Below the pieces are notes generated by a model. That model had not been told where the DNA came from. It saw only the letters and a program-made list of their open reading frames with translations, and ran no database searches. From NCBI GenBank assembly GCA_016292455.1, contig JAEDIL010000030.1, positions 1 to 17,534 of the forward strand: a DNA stretch of 17,534 nucleotides, read 5' to 3'. This document shows positions 1 through 6,427 of the stretch, in pieces. Position numbers and translations under genes: made by a program. The stretch is from Clostridiaceae bacterium (GTDB lineage: Bacteria > Bacillota > Clostridia > Oscillospirales > Acutalibacteraceae). Numbering within the stretch: position 1 is the stretch's first letter; each line of letters starts with the position of its first letter.

Positions 1-581
1 GTAGTTGCCGGAATGGTAACTTTAAATGTGCTTGTATACTCAACATCTCTGAAAGTAGTTTTGCCGGTATAGGTGAGCGTGCTGGTTTCAGTGCAGGTTG
101 GAGGAGTGGTGATTTCGCCGGTGACAGTAACTACGGGAGTCTGTACATCGTCGTTTTCAAGGCAGGTGAATGCCGCAACAGCGGTTGCGCCGTTTTCGTC
201 ACCCTTCCAAGTCCAAACGGGATCTGAATATTCAAGATGTCCCGTCTTTTGAATTACGGATACTTTTGTTTCATCACAGCGAGAACATTTTACGGTTTTC
301 GAGCCGTCTGCGGTGCAGCTCGCCGGAACGGTTGTCACGTTTTCTTCAATGGCATCGTCAAAATCATGATCAAGCGCTTTCAGAATTTCAGTACGGGTTT
401 CATTACATAATTTGCAGGTGTAGGTAATTGAACCGTCCTGAACACAAGTTGCATCAGAAACGGTGACGCCGTCGTCCCATTCGTGTGCACAAGTGTCAAC
501 AGCAAACGATGCGAACGGAATACAAGTCAGAACCAGTATTGCGGACAACAACACGGAAATTAACTTTTTTCTCTTTATCAT
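1..581 (-). CDS. Secreted cysteine-motif repeat protein (partial, C-terminus off the left edge)
   Basis: The frame is open from an ATG at 581 to the window edge (193 codons). The start is fixed by AAAGGAG at about 590-596. Residues 1-27 form a classical signal peptide: basic MIKRKK, then a hydrophobic core ending near FASFA. The mature part shows a repeating pattern of a threonine-rich strand with a Cys, then Cys-x-x-Cys, then a Gly/Asp-His turn: ATCVQDGSITYTCKLCNET, then ASCTADGSKTVKCSRCDET, then a third unit with TCLENDD and TPPTCTET. Similar ATCTEDG-type repeats are common in clostridial surface proteins, where they look like a beta-rich stalk; that comparison is from memory. The gene starts 43 bases after the giant surface protein stops and on the same strand, so the two are probably co-transcribed. 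Whether it has a wall anchor is unknown because the end is missing. No enzymatic function can be assigned. Confidence 0.8.
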   Translation of the reverse strand, partial: MIKRKKLISVLLSAILVLTCIPFASFAVDTCAHEWDDGVTVSDATCVQDGSITYTCKLCNETRTEILKALDHDFDDAIEENVTTVPASCTADGSKTVKCSRCDETKVSVIQKTGHLEYSDPVWTWKGDENGATAVAAFTCLENDDVQTPVVTVTGEITTPPTCTETSTLTYTGKTTFRDVEYTSTFKVTIPAT

Positions 582-624
582 ATCAATTCTCCTTTCGGCG
601 TAATATGTGACAATCTACTCAGTT

Positions 625-3543
625 TTATCCGAACAGGTTCGCAAAAAAGTCCTTAATCTTCTGAATCAGGTCAAGTATGAATTGATACCACGGCTGTTTT
701 TCACCGGTGTCCGGATTTTCAACCGATTGAACCATCGTGATGAAATAATATTTGTCAGTTACCCGGAAGGTGAAATATCCTTCATCGTCAGCTTCAACAA
801 CCATCGGAAGTGCAGAAGCAGCATTTTCGCCGGATTTGATTGCTGTGAGATAATCGCCCTCATAGCTGGTAAAATACGTCTTATTCGTAAATTTGATTAC
901 AGTGCCTCTTTCAACATAAATAGTTGTGCTGTCATGGAAGCCGTCAATAAATCCGCCGGTTGAAACGTGCTTTCTTTCGCCGTCGGGGCTTTCATAATAA
1001 GTAATTCCCGCAGCAAGATAGAAGCTGATGTTATCCGGAGCAAAGAACACAACGGGAAGATATTCCTTGACCGGCTCGTGTTTGTTGACGATATTCAGAC
1101 CGTCATAAATGGGCGTATAGCCTTTCGGAACAGTCGTTTCAACAACTGTGTAGTTTATAACTTTGCCGTTTTTGGAAATCGGGAGTCCCGTCCAGGTGTA
1201 GGTGAGCTCATCGGCGCCGAGAATGACCTCTTCGCTTGCCGGTTCACCGTCAGCATAAAGTGTAACACCATATTCGCCGCGCAGTTTGTCAAGGTTGTCC
1301 TCGTCGTCCCACGCCTTGGTCATTGTGATCGATGTTTTTTCAATTGGGAGAATACATTCTACTTCAAAATTCTCAGAACCTTTGAGCGAATTTGCAGAGG
1401 GCATTTCAATGTCTGAAATTGATTGCTCTCCGTTGAAAACGACCCGGTAGGTTCCTTCGGGAAGATTGTCAAAGGCATAATCGCTGTCTTCGTTTTTTTC
1501 AACCTTTCCGCTTGTCATATCAATTCTGCTGCCGGTAGTGACGACGCCATCAATGACGTTACCGTAAACATCGGTGTATTTGTACGGTACATATTCACCG
1601 TTTTCATCTTTGACATAAAGAGTAACGGTTATTTCATCCATTTTGTCTTCTTCGCCGTCATACTTGCCGTTTGAATTCTCGTCAAGCCAGACATATCCGG
1701 AAATAGTTCTTGAAACAACTTGAACAATTGATTCCGAAACAAGCGGACCTCTTGTGAGGGTGTTTACAAGCTTGTCTTTCGCCTGTGTGCCGGGAGCACT
1801 GATTTCAACTCTGAGCTTGAGCGTCTCATTAGCGTGCAGGTCGCCGACGGCGACAATACTGACAATCTGTTTGTCTCCCTTTTGTTCTGAGGCAGACGGA
1901 AGGTTGGTGAAGAGGGAATCCTTCTGATTTCCTGCAGAGACATTGAGGCGAATCCAATCCGGGTTCTTTTCAAAGTCCTCGGAAGTGTAGTTTTCATTGA
2001 TGTAATCCATGCTGGATTTGTCTCTGAAATCTGTATTTGTTGTATAATAATAGTCGAAACTGTTATAAAAGTCTTTATCGTCTGTAACTGCGGCAAACTT
2101 TGTTACATAGACGTCACCGCTGAAATGACTGCCACGGCTGTCGCCGCTATACGGAAAATGGTCAACTATGATTGCGTTTGAAATAGTTGTGCCGCTGTTG
2201 TTACCGATGTGCATGGTGTAACCTATCGGCTGTCCTTTATCGATGGTGTCGCAATCGGCTTGTTTGACGATCGATACACCTGTCTGCTTCAATACTTCGA
2301 TGGCAGCGACGGCATAGTTTTCGTTTTCTCGTCTGTATTCGCAGTTAACGTCTTTTTCAGTGTGAATTCGGACGACGTTTTCCAGCTGCTGCTGATTGTC
2401 AACGTCCGTGCTCTCGTCCAGGGGAGTTCCGATGCTTGCTGAGAAGTAAATCAGGCCGAGGTCTATGTTGGCTACGTTAGGATCAATTTCAACATCTTTC
2501 ATGATCCAGATAAGGTCGGTTGTTCCGTCACTGTTGTTTATTACGGTAGGCGCAAAATTTTCGGCGCCTTCAACCGTTCCCTTTTTCTGCCATGTGTCAT
2601 CCTGAATGTATGTCTTATCTCCCTGCCTGTCATATACGGCAGAGCCGATGATGTAGCTAAGACCTGCCGGGAGGGTATCCCTGATTTCAACTGTTGTTTT
2701 CACAATATCGAGGTTGGAATCTCCGGCACCGGGCACAAGAGAAATACTCGGATTGAGAACATAATCAACAACACGCTGATTTTGTCCGACGTCATACACT
2801 TTTTTGATTGTTTTTTCAGCGTCGTTATTCGTCTGGGCAACAGATTTTGTTATCTTTGCCTTGAAAGGAATAACGTAGCAGGAGTCAATGTATCCGGGGG
2901 CATTGGAGCCTTTTGTATAGATGCCGTCAACATATACTGCCTTAATGCTCTTGAAGAAGTTTGAGTTTTGCTTCGAGTTAAAGCAATAGTGAGGCTGAGC
3001 GTCAAAGCTGTCAAGACGCTTGTTGCTTCCTCTTGTATAGAACTCCTCGCTCTTTACATAGCTGTCATACTGCTCATTGGTCAGATTTGAAATGGTCGTG
3101 TCATAATAAGCGGCTGCATAATCTGCAACGTCTTCCTTGTTCCAGATATAGGCTTCGCAGGTAAGCAAATATGCATAGTTTTCCTTGCAGCCCGGCTTTA
3201 TTGTTCCGAGAACATTTCCGTAGAGAGTGTTGGAAATTCCGTTTATATCACTATTCAGACCGAGTTGTTCAAAATAGCAGGCAACCGGAACATATCCCTG
3301 TTCTTTCAGCTCGTCAAGTGATTCAAACCAGATAAGGTCGTCTGATGTATGGGCAAGCATATCATAATCATATCCATCCTCGTCCGGCAGAAGTCCCTTG
3401 TGATCCCAGCCTGTTTTATCCGGCTTTGCACCCCAGAAAACACGTCTTATTGTTGTTTTGAACGGGGGAATGACTCCGGGTTTTGTCAGACTTCCGCCTG
3501 ATGTGCTTTTGGGCTCAAAGAATGCGTCGTCAAATTTAATCAT
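625..3543 (-). CDS. Giant modular surface protein, C-terminal part (frameshifted from the gene at 3609-5231)
   Basis: This 972-residue frame starts formally at an ATG with no ribosome binding site. Its frame continues upstream with sensible protein (SAPLTVGCNNTNADWAISG...) to an in-frame TAA at 3682-3684. I therefore read it as the second half of one broken gene. Domains in order, numbered from 3543: DUF11-like conserved-repeat regions (about 250-420 and 425-600, the second starting TGVSIVKQADC); an SdrD_B-like domain at about 612-715 (SGYVWLDENSNGKYDGEED ... LPEGTYRVVF); a Cna_B domain at about 733-830, with candidate isopeptide residues Lys in TMTKAW, Glu in VVET and Asn in NIVNKHEP; an unrecognised beta-rich domain (about 832-945); and a C-terminal amphipathic tail IQKIKDFFANLFG. 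There is no LPxTG sortase motif and no transmembrane anchor. The likely role is a cell-surface or matrix adhesin/stalk. The stop (TAA, 625-627) lies 43 bases before the next gene. Confidence 0.75.
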   Translation of the reverse strand: MIKFDDAFFEPKSTSGGSLTKPGVIPPFKTTIRRVFWGAKPDKTGWDHKGLLPDEDGYDYDMLAHTSDDLIWFESLDELKEQGYVPVACYFEQLGLNSDINGISNTLYGNVLGTIKPGCKENYAYLLTCEAYIWNKEDVADYAAAYYDTTISNLTNEQYDSYVKSEEFYTRGSNKRLDSFDAQPHYCFNSKQNSNFFKSIKAVYVDGIYTKGSNAPGYIDSCYVIPFKAKITKSVAQTNNDAEKTIKKVYDVGQNQRVVDYVLNPSISLVPGAGDSNLDIVKTTVEIRDTLPAGLSYIIGSAVYDRQGDKTYIQDDTWQKKGTVEGAENFAPTVINNSDGTTDLIWIMKDVEIDPNVANIDLGLIYFSASIGTPLDESTDVDNQQQLENVVRIHTEKDVNCEYRRENENYAVAAIEVLKQTGVSIVKQADCDTIDKGQPIGYTMHIGNNSGTTISNAIIVDHFPYSGDSRGSHFSGDVYVTKFAAVTDDKDFYNSFDYYYTTNTDFRDKSSMDYINENYTSEDFEKNPDWIRLNVSAGNQKDSLFTNLPSASEQKGDKQIVSIVAVGDLHANETLKLRVEISAPGTQAKDKLVNTLTRGPLVSESIVQVVSRTISGYVWLDENSNGKYDGEEDKMDEITVTLYVKDENGEYVPYKYTDVYGNVIDGVVTTGSRIDMTSGKVEKNEDSDYAFDNLPEGTYRVVFNGEQSISDIEMPSANSLKGSENFEVECILPIEKTSITMTKAWDDEDNLDKLRGEYGVTLYADGEPASEEVILGADELTYTWTGLPISKNGKVINYTVVETTVPKGYTPIYDGLNIVNKHEPVKEYLPVVFFAPDNISFYLAAGITYYESPDGERKHVSTGGFIDGFHDSTTIYVERGTVIKFTNKTYFTSYEGDYLTAIKSGENAASALPMVVEADDEGYFTFRVTDKYYFITMVQSVENPDTGEKQPWYQFILDLIQKIKDFFANLFG

Positions 3544-3608
3544 ATTGCTGATTGCAACAGCTGTTTTTGTGCCCTCGGCTCCGTTGCTTGAAGTTGCAAC
3601 TGAAAGAC

Positions 3609-3684
3609 CTATATCCTGACCGGAAATTGCCCAGTCGGCGTTTGTGTTATTGCAGCCGACGGTGAGCGGAGCGCTTGCAGATTA
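3609..3684 (-). other. Frameshift junction in the giant surface-protein gene
   Basis: The N-terminal frame reads ...SLEDINLQA and then degenerates to a TAG at 3609-3611. The C-terminal frame opens after a TAA at 3682-3684 and reads APLTVGCNNTNADWAISGQDIGLS without a start codon or ribosome binding site. Adding one base near 3670-3681 (for example giving ...NLQSAPLTV...) restores one continuous frame. The joined span 625-5231 is 4607 bases, one short of a multiple of three, as expected for a single-base deletion. No slippery heptamer is visible in the overlap, so programmed frameshifting is unlikely. A true mutation or a sequencing/assembly error is more likely. Confidence 0.8.
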
Positions 3685-5231
3685 ATATCTTCAAGAGAAG
3701 TATTGCAGGTGCCGGAGCCGTAATAGTCTCTGAGATGGAGACCTTCGGAATCGTAATAGGGCTGAACTACCCATACCTTGCCGGCGCTTATGCAGGCGGT
3801 TTTTACATTCCAGAACTGTCTGCCGGCTTCTTTCGGATTGTAATAAACATTGGATGAAGAGCTCTGATTGACATTGCAGTATGGCAACGCTTTCATATCA
3901 GCCTCATAGCCGGACACTGTGACGTGAATAATTGAAGGATCCTTCTCATCAACAACGAACGACCATGTGCCGCCGTTTTTACATCTGGAATAATCCTTTT
4001 CAATTTCATACTTTCCGTCAGTATCTCTGTTATAAGGAGCAACATCCAGAATCTGAGTGCTTGCGGTGCAGTTTTTTCTGCCGTCGGAGTTGAATTCACC
4101 CGGCATATTTTCGTCGCCGCTCCAGAACAAAGCGCGGAAATCTTCATCGATAACGTTGCTGTCAACAACAGTTCCGTTTGGCTTTGTAAGCGTGGTTTTG
4201 AGCTTCAGATCAAAGGTGATGTCGCTGCCGTCCGGCATTTCAACGCCTCTGATTCCCTTATCGGGAATTTGGGATTTTAATTGGAGAGTGATGCCGAATC
4301 CGTGCATACGTCCGTTAACAATACCGGCATCTTTGTTGGCGGCTTTTTCGTTTCCGGTTGAAAAGTCGAAAGAGCCAAGCAGAATGTTATTATTGTGAGT
4401 TGATTTCCGGAGCTGAACATTATAATTGGGGGCAGCAGAAACTGTAACGGGAGGCGCTGCGATGCTCTTATACACACAGTCGCACTTTCCGTTATATCTG
4501 TGTTCGTCACAATTGTACTCGCTGTTATACACAATGCTTTCAGGTATTCCGCCTGACTGAGAGGATTGATTCTTATATGTTGTTTTTACAGGGTTGCCGG
4601 CGAGCCACATTGTGAAAATCGGCTGAAACATGTCGCCGTCAGGCATGTTGAGAATTCTGATAACAATATTTGCAGTGTTATAACTGGCGCCGATAGCCGA
4701 TGGGTTTGAATCGTTCGGTGACAGGAGGTAGCTGCCTCTCAGAATCTGACATGCTTTGCCGTCCAGCTCGGATTCGGCAACCTCGAATGTGATCTGCTTG
4801 TTTGCAAAGAGCCAGCCCATTGCTTCGGTATCAAAAACGGCTTTATCGGATGAGGTGGGAATGATATACTCAAAGTATACTGTACCCTCCTTGTATCCTG
4901 CGATACCTTCTTCAACAGTAGCATTGTGCAGGTCTGTCATAAAATAAGTTTCGTATGTTACCGAGTCATAGGTACGGACGATGTTGTTTGTTGCACAACT
5001 GTCGTTTCCCGGTTCGTCATCTTCGTCCCACGGTCCGGTACCTGTGTTGATGGAATATCCCGACTCTGTAGTTTTGTCTTCTGTGAAAGACAGTGCGCTG
5101 ATAAACGCTTTGTCACCTTCAAGCAGATCGGGAATTTCCACCGAGGCGAACGCTATGTTGACCGGCAAGACCGAAACGATCATAAGAGCAGCCATGAACA
5201 GCGCAATTGCTTTGACTGATGTTTTTTTCAA
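3609..5231 (-). CDS. Giant modular surface protein, N-terminal part with signal peptide
   Basis: The start is taken as TTG at 5229-5231, because GGAG lies 7 bases upstream and translation then opens with a perfect signal peptide: MKKTSVKAIALFMAALMIVSVLPVNIAFA. The upstream ATG at 5282 would add 17 residues, has no ribosome binding site and lies in the predicted leader. The 540-residue product contains EIPDLLEGDKAFISALSF, a segment reading NIVIRILNMPDGDMFQPIFTMW, and a segment reading GRMHGFGITLQL...KGIRGVEMPDGSDITFDLKLK. I recall segments like these from large clostridial DUF11/Cna_B adhesins, but cannot name a Pfam family. The last residues (LRSPSAAITQTPTGQFPVRI) look out of frame. The other frame carries the plausible continuation, so this is the front half of a protein of about 1535 residues. 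A consensus promoter lies at 5307-5336. Confidence 0.75.
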   Translation of the reverse strand: MKKTSVKAIALFMAALMIVSVLPVNIAFASVEIPDLLEGDKAFISALSFTEDKTTESGYSINTGTGPWDEDDEPGNDSCATNNIVRTYDSVTYETYFMTDLHNATVEEGIAGYKEGTVYFEYIIPTSSDKAVFDTEAMGWLFANKQITFEVAESELDGKACQILRGSYLLSPNDSNPSAIGASYNTANIVIRILNMPDGDMFQPIFTMWLAGNPVKTTYKNQSSQSGGIPESIVYNSEYNCDEHRYNGKCDCVYKSIAAPPVTVSAAPNYNVQLRKSTHNNNILLGSFDFSTGNEKAANKDAGIVNGRMHGFGITLQLKSQIPDKGIRGVEMPDGSDITFDLKLKTTLTKPNGTVVDSNVIDEDFRALFWSGDENMPGEFNSDGRKNCTASTQILDVAPYNRDTDGKYEIEKDYSRCKNGGTWSFVVDEKDPSIIHVTVSGYEADMKALPYCNVNQSSSSNVYYNPKEAGRQFWNVKTACISAGKVWVVQPYYDSEGLHLRDYYGSGTCNTSLEDINLQALRSPSAAITQTPTGQFPVRI

Positions 5232-5306
5232 ACAAATCACTCCTTTATTTTTTTCAAACCTTAAAAATGTACAATGTGACATAATTTAAAAAAATATGCC
5301 GGATAA

Positions 5307-5336
5307 ATTATATAATTGTGAATAGTACATTGTCAA
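5307..5336 (-). promoter_or_regulatory. Sigma-A promoter for the surface-protein operon
   Basis: Read on the minus strand, TTGACA (5336-5331), an 18-base spacer and TATAAT (5312-5307) match both consensus hexamers exactly. Transcription would begin near 5300, leaving a leader of about 70 bases before the TTG start at 5231. A direct/inverted TTGTC...GACAA pair overlaps the -35 (CTTGTC just upstream, GACAA inside it). The leader region also holds an imperfect ATGT-N8-ACAT dyad at about 5267-5282. Confidence 0.75.
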
Positions 5337-5386
5337 GAGACAGACAAGAAAGAATAAAAAAAATTATCTATTATTACCTGAATGAA

Positions 5387-5407
5387 TTGATTTAATTGCT
5401 AAATCAA
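5387..5407. promoter_or_regulatory. Perfect inverted repeat, candidate operator
   Basis: The arms TTGATTTA and TAAATCAA are exact reverse complements, separated by five bases (ATTGC). There is no G/C-rich stem and no flanking T-run, so a terminator is unlikely. It lies about 50 bases upstream of the surface-operon -35, an activator-like distance, and about 200 bases upstream of the regulator promoter. The outer TTGAT/ATCAA half-sites recall FNR boxes, but they are 11 bases apart, not the 4 required for FNR. Confidence 0.4.
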
Positions 5408-5608
5408 AAACAACCGGCGTTATGGGCGATAAAATGTAGTTAAAATAATATGATATTTATCAATTATAATTGTTATATCCATATTGTAAATTCCGCACAT
5501 CGGGTACGGGAAATGCTAATTTTTAAGTATGTAAATTTGAGACGAAAAGCCTTACTGTGTATTCGTGAAAAATAATTGTTATAGATTTGTGAATGAGTTG
5601 AAAATATC

Positions 5609-5637
5609 TTGACAACTTGTCTGACTGATGATATAAT
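5609..5637 (+). promoter_or_regulatory. Sigma-A promoter for the Crp/Fnr-like regulator
   Basis: TTGACA (5609-5614), a 17-base spacer and TATAAT (5632-5637) form an exact sigma-A consensus promoter with ideal spacing. Predicted transcription start is about 5644. A perfect dyad GACAA-C-TTGTC (5611-5621) overlaps the -35. The transcript leader is about 40 bases to the ATG at 5684. Confidence 0.8.
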
Positions 5638-5645
5638 AACGACAC

Positions 5646-5665
5646 AATGTATCAAATGAGACATT
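5646..5665. promoter_or_regulatory. Crp-family-type operator palindrome (candidate autoregulatory site)
   Basis: AATGTATCAAATGAGACATT is a 20-bp dyad with 8 of 10 positions matching between arms. The outer AATGT and ACATT blocks are 10 bases apart, as in the E. coli CRP consensus (AATGT-GATCTAGATC-ACATT). It begins 8 bases after the -10 hexamer and so covers the predicted transcription start and early leader of the gene for a Crp/Fnr-family protein. Binding there would be expected to repress. Autoregulation is inferred from position and geometry. Confidence 0.55.
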
Positions 5666-5683
5666 TTGCGGAGGCGGAACGTT

Positions 5684-6355
5684 ATGACGGTGAGTGAAAA
5701 GCTTGTTGAAAAACTGTTGAAGCTTGACCTTTTTTCTTCGCTTTCTCCCGAGTTCCTGAAAAATATGCTTTCCTGCGATGAAACTTTCCTTGTGGACTAC
5801 AAGCGGGGAGACGTCATTTATTCGGCGGAGCATTTCCGTTTCGCAATCGGTTATATTGTCCGCGGCGGTGCGAAGGTGCTCAAAAGCGAGAACGGTGTAA
5901 TAATCAGCAAACTTTCGGACGGCTCTCTTTTCGGCTGTGCAGCGCTCTTTTCCGGCCGTGACTACTTCGTCAACGAGATTGTTGCAACAAAGGACACCCG
6001 GGTGTTTTACATTGACAAGAGCGTTATTGTCAAGATCATGCAGCTTGACACAACATTTTCTGTCAGTTATATCCGCTACCTTTCCGAAAGAATTCTGTTT
6101 TTGAACAAAAGAATTGTGAATTTTACCGGCGGAACGGCAGAAAGCCGACTTGCCAACTATCTTCTTTCCTGCTTTGCCGATTACAAAACATACGAGCTGG
6201 ACCGCTCAATGAGTCAGCTCGCTGTGTCGCTTGACATCGGGCGCGCTTCGCTCTACCGCGCATTTGATGCACTTGAACTCGGCAACGCTGTTCAGCGTGA
6301 CGGTAAGTATATCCGTCTGATTGATAAAGAAGCGCTGAAAGGCTTTATTCAGTAA
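5684..6355 (+). CDS. Crp/Fnr-family transcriptional regulator
   Basis: This 223-residue protein has the usual two-part Crp layout. An N-terminal cyclic-nucleotide-binding-like beta barrel (about 15-115: FSSLSPEFLKNML ... YKRGDVIYSAEH ... LFGCAALFSG) is followed by a dimerisation helix (about 118-147) and a C-terminal winged helix-turn-helix (about 174-213; recognition helix GRASLYRAFDAL). The canonical GE...R-S/T-A cAMP cassette is not evident (FGCAALFSGRDYF instead), so cAMP binding is doubtful. The scattered cysteines do not form an FNR iron-sulfur cluster motif, so the signal is unknown. The start is ATG 5684 with GGAGG at 5670-5674; a TTG at 5666 would overlap that site. The regulator is followed after 72 bases by an ABC importer, and a Crp-type palindrome sits in its own promoter, suggesting it controls itself and the importer. 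Confidence 0.88.
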   Translation: MTVSEKLVEKLLKLDLFSSLSPEFLKNMLSCDETFLVDYKRGDVIYSAEHFRFAIGYIVRGGAKVLKSENGVIISKLSDGSLFGCAALFSGRDYFVNEIVATKDTRVFYIDKSVIVKIMQLDTTFSVSYIRYLSERILFLNKRIVNFTGGTAESRLANYLLSCFADYKTYELDRSMSQLAVSLDIGRASLYRAFDALELGNAVQRDGKYIRLIDKEALKGFIQ

Positions 6356-6427
6356 TCATTGTTTTTTCAACTTCTTATGATGATTGAAATGCAAAATATT
6401 TTTATGAAAATGAAAGGTGATTAAATC

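Larger units (their letters stand above)
5232..5683. other. Divergent intergenic control region, AT-rich, no gene
   Basis: These 452 bases separate the leftward surface-protein operon from the rightward Crp-like regulator. No convincing ORF with a ribosome binding site is present on either strand. The region holds one consensus promoter per strand (5307-5336 minus, 5609-5637 plus), a perfect inverted repeat at 5387-5407, a perfect 12-bp palindrome CAATTATAATTG at 5461-5472, and a Crp-geometry palindrome at 5646-5665. The central stretch (about 5410-5600) is otherwise simple AT-rich DNA, and I see nothing further in it. No riboswitch or structured RNA was recognised. Confidence 0.6.

Noticed and set aside
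607..2964. Several plus-strand ORFs (60-149 codons) opposite the giant surface protein
   Set aside because: They lie wholly within a long minus-strand frame with clear domains, lack ribosome binding sites, and have no recognisable protein features.
3541..3543. ATG at 3543 as a genuine start of a separate 972-residue protein
   Set aside because: No ribosome binding site precedes it, the product would lack a signal peptide, and coding-quality sequence continues upstream in the same frame.
3609..3684. Programmed -1 ribosomal frameshift
   Set aside because: The overlap contains no X-XXY-YYZ slippery heptamer and no evident downstream stimulatory stem or pseudoknot.
5267..5282. ATGT-N8-ACAT dyad in the surface-operon leader as a second Crp-type site
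   Set aside because: The spacing is 8 rather than the 10 seen at 5646-5665, and the inner bases do not match, so it is not the same site class.
5461..5472. CAATTATAATTG perfect palindrome as an operator
   Set aside because: Composed almost wholly of A/T in AT-rich DNA, so the information content is low; noted only in the intergenic description.
5684..6355. FNR-type oxygen sensor
   Set aside because: The protein has only scattered cysteines and no N-terminal cluster motif, so an iron-sulfur cluster is not supported.
6356..6427. Terminator or separate promoter between the regulator and the binding-protein gene
   Set aside because: TTTCAA/TTGAAA arms exist but are AT-only with a 13-base loop and no T-run. 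No convincing -35/-10 pair with correct spacing was found. AAAATATTTT is simple AT sequence.
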